Shown here piece by piece: positions 47,057 to 60,032 of a stretch of 64,000 nucleotides of DNA (positions within the stretch are counted from its first letter, which is position 1; every line of letters begins with the position of its first letter). Location: assembly GCA_963921425.1 (NCBI GenBank), contig OY992833.1, positions 9,713,738 through 9,777,737 on the forward strand, in the 5' to 3' direction. This DNA is from Dryas octopetala (taxonomy: Eukaryota > Streptophyta > Magnoliopsida > Rosales > Rosaceae). Below the pieces are notes generated by a model that did not search any database, was not told the origin of the DNA, and worked only from the letters and a program-made list of their open reading frames with translations. A program made the position numbers and the translations under genes.

Positions 47057-50000
47057 CTAGAGGCCGAGTCTTGAGAGAAGTTCATGCCATCTTGGAGTTT
47101 CTTCATCAAAAATGTAGGTCAAAGGGGAAACTAGAACCCCGCTGCCTCCAATCTGCACACAATTTTAGCAAGGATATTAGACCCCAGCATCCAAAACACA
47201 GAATTAGATTTTAAAAATAATAATAATAAAATAAGACTTAGGCAGCACGATGTCAACTATGCAGATAAAAAGGTAGGCAAAGAAACTCAAAAACCAAGAT
47301 TCAAAATACAATCTCGCATAGTCCCAAAGAGGAGCATCAGTTCTAATTTAGAACCACTATTCCAGAATGTTAAAGTGATAACTAGCTGAAAACTAGAAAA
47401 CCTCCTACACAACTCTCAATTGTTATAGTGAAACAAATTAAAGGGCAGAGTTGTGTGCTTATATATGTAGCTGGCATGTCTGACAATTAAACAACCAAAC
47501 AAGTTTAGCCTGCACAGAAACCCATAGAAATAGAAAAGGAAGTTCAAAATATTTTCCTATTTCCTACAATATTTTAAAAATAATGAAGAAACTAAACCTC
47601 TGCTTGACAATTCAAATTGCCAGCCTCTGATTTATATTTGTTCTTTTATGCCTTAAGCAGATAGATATAGAAGCCGGAAGAATTTGGCTGTATGAATGTG
47701 CAGGTGCTGGTCAACAGCAAGCACCCATGGCATTTGAGAAGGGAAGACAAATCAGTTTACATAACATTGAAAACTACTAATAAGTTATCATGGCTCACCG
47801 CTCTCAGTTGTTTTACAGACTTGTAGAGTGCCTTTTTGGGTACACATATGACTATGGCATAGTAATCAACTGTTATTTTGCCATCATGTTTGCAAAAAAC
47901 TGGACTTACAGTGGGTCCCTGCATGTGCCACCGTGTATATATTTAGAAATTCATCAGAGTGAAAAAGGACATTATATAAAAAAAATAAAACCAATTATTA
48001 TTGTCATGCTGCAACTTGAAATTATGATTCATGGTTAGAGTGAGTGATGCTTCATTTCAAACCTCACCTGTAAACCAGATAATGATGACTGGCTCAAGAT
48101 TCGCTCAGCCACTTCCTCTGCACTACTTCCTCTCATATTTGCGGTTACCTGCCATGAATGTGTGAACCAAAATAGAAAACAAGAAAAAACCCTGAAGATA
48201 CAAAAATATAGATTTTTAGAAACATGAAATGCGCACCGTGAACTGACCCTCTGCCCTTAGATGTGCCTCAAGTCTTTCAAGAATCTCATGTGTCGTGTCA
48301 AGTGCACTTTTCCTTTGGATCAATGATCTCTTGCTTGCAACAAGAACTGCCTACAGAAAATCTAATTCCAATTGTAAGACAAGTATTGGAAAAGAGCAGG
48401 ATGTAGAACCAGCTCCTTCTAGCAGCATCCCAAAAGCTACCAGATCACATGCTCAGTAAGATCAGCCATAAACCAAGAAAGCTTACCTGGCTTCGCAATA
48501 CAATTCCCCCCTCAATCTCTTTCAAGTTGTTTTCTTTCAGTGTTGTCCCACTACTCACAAGGTCCAAAATTGCATCAGCTATCCCCATCTAAATTAAAAG
48601 AGAAATGATTTCAATTATCTTTCACTTCTATTGTAAGTATTAATAGAACCCCTAGCTTCAAATGCCAAGGCAACCAACACCACATCAAACTACATCGTAC
48701 AAAAGGTTGAAGACCATCCCCATGAATCAACTAGCTAACTAGAGTCATTTGAAAGTATGGTCATCTAACACTTAAGCATGGATTCGGTACCTCCTCAAAC
48801 AATATCATAATCATAACTACAGCAGCTAGAACCCAGCACACTTCTGGACTAGTATAATGTCCAATAAATTATTGATTAGAGCACTGATGCATAAACTTAT
48901 GTGAAAGCAAAATAGTTTTTTTTTTTTTAAAAAAAAAAAATACTAGAATTGATAGCCTATGGTTTTCTTCGAAAGGAATCAAGAAAATAATGAACTGAAA
49001 ATAAGATAATATTAATCATGACAGTCACCACTAAAATGACTGATGATATATATGCTGAGAAAATATGCATCAGGATTTATATTATATTTGGAGCAATACA
49101 ACCACATTGTAGGGCAGTGAACAATGCTCCTCATAAGTTCAAACAAACCAGCAAATTTTACTTTGACAAAGCACATTCTTACCGCAGGAGCTGCCTCGAG
49201 TGCTCCATCGGCAGTTGAAAAATTCACATGGTTCAGTCCATTTTCTTTCATAAATTTGGGACCCAGCTGTAATGAAAGAAAATAGAGAATTAAATCCAAA
49301 GAGAATCCTTATTTCAAAAATATTAACAAAATAAAGTTGTTCTCAAAAATAGAAAGTGAAGCATAATACAATGAGATAATCTTAGATGCATTGCATACAT
49401 AGGTGAAGCCAGTAGCAACACGGAGAGGTTTCTCTTCAGTCCACTGAGGCATTTGTGCTAGCTCCTTCAGTGAATTTATATTCTCAAAAATCCCATATTT
49501 TGGAATCTGAAAGAACAAAGGATATTTGAAGGCTATTAAAGGTAAAACGACTGAGATAACTGAATTTGGCTATTTGTAAAATTAAATCAATAACTTACTG
49601 CAAGGGATAAATGGCAGTCCCCATATTCAAGAGCATTGTGAACAATGATAAGATCTTCATTCCCCTAAAAGAGCATTTTAGATGATTAGATTTCCCCTTT
49701 TTTTGGCAAGTAATACAAGTGATAAGCTTTAAATATTAATGCAGTTCTTCATAGTCATTTTGGATAACAAACATAAAACATAGCAAAAGTTCATCAATAG
49801 ATGGACAAAATCACTGCAAGTAATTTTTCTCACACAACATAGTGAAGGAAGGAGTTCCAGGAACTGATCAAGACAGGGGAAAGCCTAATGTAGTTGGAGG
49901 CTTTCCGGAAACAGTATTAAAGAAGATTAGCTTTCCTTCTATCTATTTTTTGGCAAGTAATTCAAATTATAAGCTTTAAATATCAATGTCGTTCTTCATA

Positions 50001-51090
50001 ATCATTTTGGATAACAAACAAAGGGAAAAAGCAAAGACTTCTTCAAGAGATGGACAACATGACTGTAGGTAATTTTAGAACATACACAAAGGAATAGAAA
50101 AACACAGCAATAATCTAATTTCATGAGATGCTATCAGGTAAAAACCTTTTTTAAATAAAATTAATAACAAGGCACTATCATCAAATTGTAAATTATTACA
50201 ACTGAAAATTCATCCATATAATTTCCCCATAGGTAATATGTCCAAATCAAGTATTGGTCTGAGGTAAGTATCAAGAAACTGGGTTTAAATAGGTCAGGAT
50301 TGAAAGATGACTAAAATCGCAAATGACAATGTTTTGCACACAGTAGTTGACATGTAGGATGACTCATTAATATTGGTGTCTATATGGCTTTCATTGCAAG
50401 TTATGGGAAGTTCTACAGATATTCCATATAAATGAAAACAAAGGATACATAACAAGAAATTTTTTTTTTTTTTCTAATTTGTTTTAAATAAAGACCAACT
50501 TCGTATCAACAAATTGGAAATCCTAAGTGTATATATTTCACTGACTGAATAGCACCCAAGCGCATATAAAATTTCACACCCTAAAACTAATAAAAATGAA
50601 TGAACAGATACCAAATTGATGGATACCTGTCCATATTCACTGACTGTATCAAAACCCGCAATGCCAAGGTCTAAGTCTCCAGACAATAATTTCCGCACGA
50701 TGTCTTTAGGACGTTGAAACCATACTTCCAAGTTGGAAAGCTGCAACAACTCATGGAAAATGAATTTAAAGATTGCTAAAATATTTATAAAAAAAAAATT
50801 AATGAGAGAGAGTGCGGGTAAACAAAAACCTGAGGGATTTGTGCAACATACTGTCGAGGATTGACATGCTTGACAGACAATTGACAGTCCTTGAGGAGAT
50901 CAAGAGTGTCAGCAGCCATACGACCTTTGCTGGGCAAGCCAAGACGAATCTCACTCCTCTCAGAGACTCTCCCATTCACTACTTCTGGTGATTGCACCTG
51001 AGACACACTACATGTGACGTGGAAAGACGAGAAGGTGGGAACAGAGTGATTGGGAAAAAAGGGGCATTTTGGTAGGTTTGCTGTCAGCAT
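47057..51090 (-). CDS. HISN1: ATP phosphoribosyltransferase, plastid-targeted, first step of histidine synthesis
   Basis: Ten exons on the minus strand: 51090-50830, 50740-50627, 49664-49599, 49506-49399, 49266-49183, 48588-48487, 48350-48237, 48148-48068, 47918-47799 and 47152-47057. Every junction is GT-AG and keeps phase 0; together they encode 381 residues. The enzyme joins ATP and PRPP to form phosphoribosyl-ATP. Family signatures: [61 protein letters not shown] (exon 4/5) and the PRPP-binding stretch [19 protein letters not shown]. The C-terminal regulatory region ([20 protein letters not shown] ... [18 protein letters not shown]) resembles the HisG_C ACT-like domain that binds histidine for feedback inhibition. 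Residues 1-45 are Ser/Thr-rich with few acids, as in a chloroplast transit peptide. The ATG at 51090 is the first in frame. It looks intact; length is slightly under the Arabidopsis proteins, the difference lying in the transit peptide. Confidence 0.95.
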
Positions 51091-51411
51091 ATTCTTCTTT
51101 TCTTTATGGCAAAAGCTATGGAGATTGACAAGTCTAGAAAGATGTGGGAGGAAGACAAGTCAATCAAAATAAGAGTATAAATTCAAGACCCTAACAGAGA
51201 ATTAGAAATCGAAACCCTAAATCCCTAAATAGGGTGGCGAGAGGGCGGCGAGAGAGAGAGAGAGACAGTGAGAACTGAGGGGTGAGGGTGTCGAGCTCGA
51301 GCGTTGGGTGATTTACTGATTTTTGTGTTTTAGTTCTGTTTTTACTTTTTAGATTTTTCGGAATTTTTAGGGTGTACAAAATTTAATTAAAGAATACTAA
51401 TATATGTTTTA
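51091..51411. other. HISN1 upstream region
   Basis: 320 bases between the HISN1 start and a MULE. It contains a GA-rich run (gagagagagagag, about 51250-51263) like many plant promoters or leaders. No clear TATA box was assigned. Confidence 0.5.
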
Positions 51412-52737
51412 GGGTTAATTTCATTTATATAACTCAACTATACATTACTTATCAACTGGGTACCACACATTCAAAAACTTTCATTCGGGTATCTCAACTT
51501 CAATATTTCGTCAACTTACTACCTCCGTTAGTCTGACCGTTAGGAAGACCGTTAAATGCCTACGTGGCACAGACGCGGTACACACGAACCCACCACTAAA
51601 TGTTAACTTGTCTTTTAAAAAAAAGCAACATATACAAAAATTAATAAAAAAAATCAAAAAAACTATTAAAATTATATAAAATTGAAAAAAAAAAAAAAAG
51701 CCAACCCCCACCTAGCACCCTCCCGCCCCTCCCTCCCAAACCCAGGCCACCCCCACCTCCCCCGCCCTTCCCCCCCCCCCCCCCAAACCCAAGCCACCCC
51801 CTCCACCTCCCTCGCCCCTCCCCCCCAAACCCAACCCCCCTGGCCCGTCGCACCCCCTCCCACCTAACCCAGCAACACCTCCGCCTCCCCTGCACAGCCA
51901 CCCAACTGCTGCATCTCTCACCGACCGCCACCCTCCCCCCTGCGTCCTTCCGAACCCCTAGCCCACACCCCCAGGCCCTCACTTTCTCTCTCTGCCTTAC
52001 TCAATCTCTCTTTGCCTCACTCTCTCTCCTTGTCCCTTTCCTTTCTCTCTACCACTAGCAGTTCGTGCCTCTCCTTTCTCTCTACCTTATCCCAGCCCCA
52101 ACTTCACATCACCACCGAAAACCAACCCAACCCATACGCAGCCCCTTCCTGCCCAGCCCAGCGCATACCCGGGCCGCATCTGTTTTGAGAGGTTGGTTTT
52201 TGTTTGGGAGGTTGGTTTCAATCTTGGCAATGAGTTTTTGGTTTCTGTTTGGGAGAGTTTGGGAAAGGGTGGAAGAGAGGTTGGGGTTAGGTGGGAGGGG
52301 GGTGCGACGGGCCAGGGGGGTTGGGTTTGGGGGGAAAGGCGAGGGAGGTGGAGGGGGTGGCCTAGGGGGAGGGGCAGGGAAGGTGGAGAGGTGGCCTGGG
52401 TGGGGGAAGGGTGGGGGAGGAAGGGGAGGGAGGGTGCTAGGTGGGGGTTGGCTTTTTTTTTTTTTTCAATTTTATATAATTTTAATGGTTTTTTTGATTT
52501 TTTTATTAATTTTTGTATATGTGGCCTTTTTTTAAAGTCAAGTCAACGTTTAGTGGTGGGTCCGTGTGTGCCACGTCAACGCCACGTAAGCATTTAACGG
52601 TCTTCCTAACGGTCAGACTAACAGAAGTACTAAGTTGACGAAATATTGAAGTTGAGGTACCTGAATGAAAGTTTTTGAACTAGAGGTACCCAGTTGATAA
52701 GTGATGTATAGTTGAGGTATATAAATGAAATTAACCC
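51412..52737. mobile_element. 1.33-kb near-palindromic MULE with perfect 9-bp target duplication
   Basis: The ends are GGGTTAATTTCATTTATATA and its reverse complement; TATGTTTTA flanks both sides (51403-51411 and 52738-52746). The inverted match runs far beyond the about 240-bp AT-rich TIR into the C-rich/G-rich arms (gccaacccccacctagcacc on the left, complement on the right), so each arm approaches 500 bases. Only about 300-390 bases in the centre are unpaired. Same family as 22397-23959. No transposase. It lies 0.3 kb upstream of HISN1. All G/C-rich frames inside are composition effects. Confidence 0.94.
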
Positions 52738-53464
52738 TATGTTTTATAATACATTACCCAATTTACCCTATAATGAAGGATTAAAATTTCGATTTCAAGG
52801 AAATTTTTGATGGAAATTTTAACGGAAATTTTTCGCATAAATTTCATTTAAAATTTTCATTTCGATAAATTAGATAAAAACGACGAAAATTGCTATCAAA
52901 AGTCGAAAATTTTGAATGAAAATTAACCACATGCTTATTTAACATATTATCTACTACATTGATAAAAAAAAATATTGAAGAAACAAAATTATATAATAGA
53001 TTTCATGTGATATAAGTGAATATAATGCGCACTGAATGCAAATATTGTTAAAAATATGAGTTACTAATTAATAAGTAAATAATACCTCAAATTTATTTAT
53101 ATTATAATATTAAATAATAAATTAAATAAGTATTCAATACCATATTTCAAAACTGAACTCAACACTAGTAGGAGATCATATGAAGATACACACATGTGTG
53201 TGCATTTATATATATATGAAATTACAATAGGTAGATGTTGATGACCTGTTACAGAGGTTTCATTTTAATTAGACTTTGTTAGAGTTTGGATTACATACCA
53301 AATGATGGGCCTCATTGCCACTAGATTAAGAATTAGAATTGGTATGCCGTTTGCATTGAATATTGCACATCAAAGTTCTAGTATTACACTATTACCTTTT
53401 TGATCCATTTCTACCAAGCATTGTGAAGCATATATATATGATTAAATCTTCCTCAAATATACAT
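52738..53464. other. Intergenic; holds dispersed repeat copy B
   Basis: 52790-53055 is a diverged copy of the repeat at 41035-41300. The rest is AT-rich without coding signal. Confidence 0.5.
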
Positions 53465-54187
53465 TGTAACACTCAGGATTTTTGCAATCCAATCGTGTTT
53501 TGACACATGTTTTTGAATTTCTTTTGAAACTTAAGATTTTCTTGAAAGGAATGAAATTTCCTTTGTTTTGAGTAACTAACTTGTATCAATTGAGGTTTAG
53601 AGTTAAGCTCTAGAACCCTTGAGTGTAATTTTGGTGATTATCAAGTTGGATTATATTTTTGACAATCAAATTCATTGGTGTTGGAATTTTCGTAATTTTT
53701 ATGAAGATCAATTTATTGATTTGAGTTTACAGAAAACTAGGATTAATTACTACGAGTCTGTAGGATTTTTCAGGGAATTATTTGAAGTCTCGAGCTATTT
53801 TTGGTGATTTAACGAAGTTTGAAAAAAAAAAAAAAAAGGAAAAACAACAAGAAAAGATTTGTTGCTAACCGGGTTGACACACAGACGTGTGTCACGCTGT
53901 GAGTGGGCGAGAGTAGCTGACATGGCGACAGCTAGTGCCACGTGGGCACTGCACTTTTGACGCAGGCGAGCTTACATTGAGCCATTATGTGCGCGTCACA
54001 CTGGATCTTTCGCTTGGGCTTTAATTTGGGCCACTCACATTCATTATTGGAGAAGCGATTTGGGCCGTTTGTTCTTATAGGCGCTGGTCACTGTAGTGTT
54101 GGGTCAAACTTGACTTGCGTGTGTGCTGACGGTTCGACCTGCAGATCTCTTGAGTCTACAAACGGGTTCCAGCCGGGTTTTTTCCAA
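53465..54187 (+). mobile_element. Fossil LTR piece of the same family as 18655
   Basis: It begins TGTAACACTCAGGATTTTTG and matches the first about 700 bases of the LTR at 18655 (for example taactaacttgtat and aggattaatyactacgagtc). It lacks the TATA-containing later part of that LTR and gives way directly to gypsy internal sequence. Its sequence is unlike the LTR that begins at 62951, so it probably belonged to a different element. Left end of a mosaic; old and broken. Confidence 0.6.
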
Positions 54188-54239
54188 CCCAGTTCGACTT
54201 TCAGGCCCCTCAAGAGGAGGAGTACGAACAACCACCAAG

Positions 54240-57200
54240 GGTGGCAATCACCCTTACAGAGTTCTTACCGGCTGAATTCTTCTCAAGTGATTATGAGGAT
54301 GAAAAGAATGAAGTTGTGCAATGTTGTGTGACCTTCGTTGATGATGAGGGTGAGAAAGAAGTTGGTGAAATCACCTTGCACTTTGATCAACGCATTCCAT
54401 CTGCTGACAAAAATAAAGACAAAGAAGTGTTTAACTTATCCTTTAAAGAGGACAAAACCAACACTAAGAAGGTTCTTATCCCGTCCGAAAAAGAAAGCAT
54501 TTCGAATGAGGTCCCGTTGTTTACTTTAGTGGCAAACGAACCTAAAAATGACAAAACAAAAACCCTGGTCAAGGACACTGAAAAGTCGCATAAGGCCAAG
54601 TATGATATTTTGGCCCATTTGAAACGCATCCCAGCTCTTTTGATATGACACTCTACGAATGTCGAGCGAGCTTCAAGAAGCGCTCATTATGGCACTAACC
54701 AGTCCAGAATCCTATAAGGAAAGCATAGAGATGGCAGAATCAACAGTTGTGACACAAAAAGTCTGCACTTGTTGTTTATACAAAAGCACATTTGATGATA
54801 GTGATCGATTGCTCGGTTTTCAAGATCATAACCGACCCTTGTATGTCTTAGGCCAAATTGGAGACACACCAGTTAAGAGAATCATGCTCGATTGTGGTTC
54901 TGTTTTAAGCATTATATCATTGAAGAAACTCTGCTCCTTGGGGATGGAACCTCGACAATTATCTCCCTCAACAATGACAATCCAAGGGTTTAACCAACAA
55001 TGTAAGACTGGGGAGTTAATCTCAAGGGTTTTCTTCTATGTAATCGATGCCAAGACGTCCAACAACACCTTGCTTGGGTGACCGTGGCTTCATACATATG
55101 GAGTCGTGCCTTCCACACTACATCAGTGCTTCAAGTTTGTGTTGGATGGAAAGGTCAAGAAAGTTGTTGCTGACACTGACCCGTTCGAATTTGAAGAGGT
55201 CAACTACTCCGATGCAAAATGGTATAAGTCACCTGGTTTTGTCATTGTAGCACGAGATGATGAAACCACTAAAAGCATGGGGTTTTAGACAAAATTGGAA
55301 AAGCAGAAGGTCGAAGCTTCAAAATAGTCTAAACAGGTTCGGATTAAACTTACAAGCAAGTACAGAAAGGATGCCAAAGTTAACGAACAAAAGACTTCAG
55401 ATTCAGAAGTGTCTAAAGCATCGGAGCTAGCTCAGATTGGAGAAACACTTCACCAAACCAGTTCTTCGGCTAGCAAAAGCTCAAGCGACCTCAACCCGAA
55501 GTCAGAAAGAGAATCCGGTCATAAGGCAATATCTTCAGTAGAAGACATAATGATGTCGTTAATGACAAGCTACACTAGGCCTTTACGAAAAATTGATCAG
55601 TCAATCCTAGGGGGCAGCTTAGTCATTTCTGTTTAGAAAAATGGACACTACAATAAAAGAGTGGTTTCTTGTAAGAATGCAACTACAACGTCAACACTGA
55701 TTCCATTGAAGATAAGAATCAAAAGGCGTAAAGCCAAGAAAGAAATGACCAATCTCACAGTGCAACATGAAAATGCCATACTTAAAGCATCTTTCCCTGA
55801 ACAAGAACCGGAAAGCCTCAAGCCAGGTACTCTTACAAACCACGAGAAGAACATGTTTCGAGAGGTTCAATCAGATGTGGTTCCTCGTTCCTCGGTCTTT
55901 CAGTAGCTGGGAAAGGTTGAAGCTAGGCCTCGCAAATCAGTCTTTCAGCGTCTTGAAAACCCAAATCCATCACACACTTCAGTTTTTCAACGACTTGGGG
56001 TGACTTCAACAAAATCTCAAAAAAACAAATGGAGATTGAATAAGAAGATAAAATTCAGAATATTAGTCAACGCTGTCGAGAGACAGGAAGAAACAGATTA
56101 TTCCGTCGAAGCAAATTGTGTTTCAATTGTTGAGAAACCTACAGAGGACCGAGGAATCGCCATCGGTGAAAGAACAGAGGAATTCATTGATATAGCCCAG
56201 CTAGCCCCATCTCAAATTGAGGACGGAGGTCAAGCCACTATTGATGAGCTCCAAGAAATTAATCTTGGAACAGCCGACGAACCAAAACCTAGCACGCTGT
56301 TGACTCAAGAGGAGCTACAAGCTTATGAATGTGTCCTACATGCAAAAACATTGGGATGTATTTGCATGGGGATATCAAGACATGCCTGTTTTAGACCCAA
56401 AAGTCGCAGTTCACAAGTTGAATGTATGAAATCAATTCCGCTATGTGCAGCAAGCTCGATGCCTGTTTCACCCAAAGCTGGCAGTCCAAATCGAAGCAGA
56501 AATCGACAAGTTAAAAGATGTTGGCTTTATTCGAGAGGTCCAGTACCTTTCGTGGCTTTCCAGTGTTGTCCCAGTCAAGAAAAAGAATGGTAAAATACGA
56601 GTCTACATTGATTTCAGAGATCTCAATGAAGCATGCCCAAAAGATGAGTTCCCACTTCCTATTACCAAACTCTTGGTGGATGCTATAATCGGGTTCGGAG
56701 CATTGTCCTTTATGGATGGTTTTTCGAGTTACAACCAAATTAAAATGACATCTGAAGACTAGGAGCTTACAGCATTTTGCACTCCTAAATGAGTATTTTG
56801 CTACATTGTATTGCCTTTTGGTTGGAAAAATGCAAGAGCAACTTACCAGGAAGCCATGACGGTCATCTTCAATGATATGCTTCATAACACTATCTAGTGC
56901 TACGTTGACGATCTCATTGTCAAGACTAAAAAGAGGGAACATCATCTTAACGATTTAAAAAGGGTGTTTGACAAACTCCGAAAGCATCAACTCAAAATGA
57001 ATCCCTTAAAATGTGCATATGGGTTACATCTGGAAAGTTCCTTGGTTTCGTTGTCAGATATCGAGGAATTGAAATTGATCCCGCTAAGATCAAGGCAATC
57101 CAAGAAATGCCTCTCTCATGCAACTTGAGGGAATTGCGAGGACTACAAGGATGGCTAGCCTATGTACGAAGGTTCATTTCAAACCTTTATGAGAGACGCC

Positions 57201-59533
57201 AACCCTTCTCAAGGCTCATGAAGAAGGATGTACCATTCATTTGGGATGAAGCATGTCAAATTGGTTTTAATAGCATTAAGGAGTATTTGTTGAGACCTCC
57301 AATGTTAATGGTGCCAATTAAAGGGAGACCCCTAATCCTGTATATTGTAGCGTTGGAGCGCTCGTTGGGGGCATTGCTCGCTCAAAACAATGATGAGGGG
57401 AAGGAGAATGCTCTTTACTAGTTAAGCAGAACACTCGTGGGGGTATAAAATAATTATACCCCCATCGAAAAGGTATGTTTGGCCTTAGTGTTTCCAGTAC
57501 AGAAGCTACGACACTACCTTCTCTCTCACAGTGTCACCCTAATCTCAAAAGCAGATCCTCTCAAATATTGGATGTCAAATCCAGTACCGTCAGGACGCCT
57601 AGCAAAATGGTCTCTGCTGTTGTCGGAATTTGAGATCAAGTTTGTGCCTCAGAAAGCCATAAAAGGGCATACACTTGCAGATTTCTTAGCCGCACATCCT
57701 GTTCTAGATAATATGGAACTACCTGAAGATTTACCTGATGAAGAAGTCTTTACAACAGAGGCTTCTCCATGAAAACTCTATTTTGACGGGGTAGCCACGA
57801 AAAGAGGAGCGGGAGCAAGTATAGTGTTCATCACACCATCAGGGGGTCTGATCCCGAATTCGTTCTCAATTCTAGCCATATGTTCAAATAATGTGGCAGA
57901 ATATGAGGCGCTCATTATTGGCCTTGGAATTGCTATGGAAATGCAAATTGAATGTCAATATATATTTCGTAATTCACAGCTTATTGTTAAACAGCTAAAT
58001 GGCCAATATGAAGTAAAAAGTGATGCATTACTTCCGTACCACCAAAGAGCGAAGTATCTGATGTCACAGTTCCAAGACATTTACATTAGCCATATCCCAA
58101 GGTCTGAAAATGATAAGGCTGATGCGTTGTCTAAATTGGCAGCGTCTTTGACACTTCTTGATGAAAGAGATATATAGATCACTGTTGGGGAACATCGACT
58201 GCTATCCCCAACATTGGAACGTATCAAAGAAGTTAATGAAGCCAATAAGGTAGCCATATCTGAGGATGAGGAAGAAGCAGATTGGCGTCAGCCTATTGTA
58301 GAATATCTTTAGCGGGGAAGATTACCGACTGACTCAAAGAAAAAAGTTGATGTAAGACGGAGAGCCACCCGATACGTTTATCATAATGACACCTTATATA
58401 GGAGATCCGTCGACGGGGTACTCCTGAGGTGCCTATCTAAAAGTGAAGTGGGTCGTGCTCTTTCTGAAATTCATGCTGGAACTTGTGATGCTCATCAAGC
58501 TGGTCCAAAACTCCCAGCCCAATTAAAAAGGTTGGGGTACTATTGGCCGACAGTAGTACAAGATGCAATAAAGTTCACAACCACCTGTAAGGCATGCCAA
58601 CTCCATGCAGACTTCATACATCAACCTCCACAACCTCTCCATCCGACGATGTTTTCATGGCCTTTCGAAACTTGGGGACTAGACGTTGTCGGTATCATAA
58701 GGCCTAAATTTTCTCGATTGCATCAATATATTTTGGCGAGGACAAATTATTTCTCCAAATGGGCAGAAGCAATTCCTCTTAAGGAAGTCAAAGCAGAAGA
58801 TGTTGCAGATTTTATCAGGAACCATATAATCTACCGTTTTAGGGTCCTATCAAAGATAATTTAAGACAACACCACCTATTTCAAGTGTAAAGCTTTGGTT
58901 AAGCTATGTGGGAAGTACAATATCCAGCACGTACTAATTCTCAACAAGTTATAACTCATCGTCGAATGGTCAAGCAGAAGCTTTTAACAAAGTACTCTGT
59001 AAGATTATGAAGAAAATGATGTCCGAAAATAAAAGAGATTGGCATGAACGTCTTCCTGAAACACTATGGGCTTATATGACAACTGTTCGTATATCGACTC
59101 GATGCACTCCATTCAATATGGTTTATGGTGCAGAGGCAATCTTACCTTTGGAAGTCCAACTACTGTCCTTGAGGGTAGCCATTCAATTGATGAACCCAGA
59201 TGAAAATGTAAAGATTAGATTAGTAGAGCTAGAAGTGCTTGACGAGAAAAGACTGGCCGTCCAACAGAAACTTGAAGTCTATCAAGCCCAAGTGGCAGAC
59301 GCCTATAACAAGAAAGAAAAATTAGATCTTTCTCAGTGGAAGACTTGGTTCTGATTGTCCGAAGACCAGTTGTTATTACCAGAAAAACCCATGAAAATTT
59401 TCAATCAAAATGGGAAGGACCTTACATTGTTTCTAAGGTCTTTTCCAAAAGGGCCTATGAGTTGTCTAATGTGGATGGAGATCACATTTACTCTTGCGTA
59501 AATGGCAAATTTCTCAAGAAATTCTATACTTAA
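54240..59533 (+). pseudogene. Fossil gypsy gag-pol remnant
   Basis: Recognisable regions, approximate: aspartic protease 54.8-55.1 kb, a spacer rich in Lys, Glu and Ser 55.3-56.3 kb, reverse transcriptase 56.4-57.1 kb, connection and RNase H 57.1-58.2 kb (two RNase H-like parts possible), integrase zinc-binding and core 58.4-59.3 kb, C-terminal integrase tail to 59.53 kb. Most of gag is missing. The remnant is inactive; about ten breaks. Confidence 0.8.
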
Positions 59534-59700
59534 GCCCGCTGGATTGAAAACCCGAAAAGGTAGTCCAAGCAAAAATTAGGGCAAAAAAAAAAAAACTCGT
59601 TAGATTGAAAACCTGAAAGGGCGATCTAGGCAAAAATTACAGCAAACCCGTTGGATTGAAAACCCGAAAAGGCAGTCCAAGCAAAAATTAGGGACCAAAA
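59534..59700. repeat. Three tandem units after pol
   Basis: Units of about 50-60 bases with TGGATTGAAAACCCGAAAAG and CAAGCAAAAATTAGG. Similar blocks follow pol in other plant Tat-like elements. Confidence 0.8.
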
Positions 59701-60032
59701 AAAAATTAAATAACATTATGAACTACAAATAGCTTGATTCCTCAAAAGGGGTACGTAGGCAGCTTGGTCTCAAAAGCCAGGTGCATCCGTAGGCAATTTG
59801 GTCCCAAAAGCCAAATTCAGCTATAATATTTCAAAACCAAATATTTTCTTCCATCAATGATGTTAGTATACATCAAGCAGTACTCAAGAATTTTGAATGT
59901 GAAAAAGAAAGAAATGTAACTTCTCTTTATTAAAAAACCCATGTTGAGAGAATTAAAAGCCAAGTCCTACTAATGCTAAAAGCAGATTTTGTGGGGAAAA
60001 AAATGAATGATGGAAGAAATAAAACAGAATCT

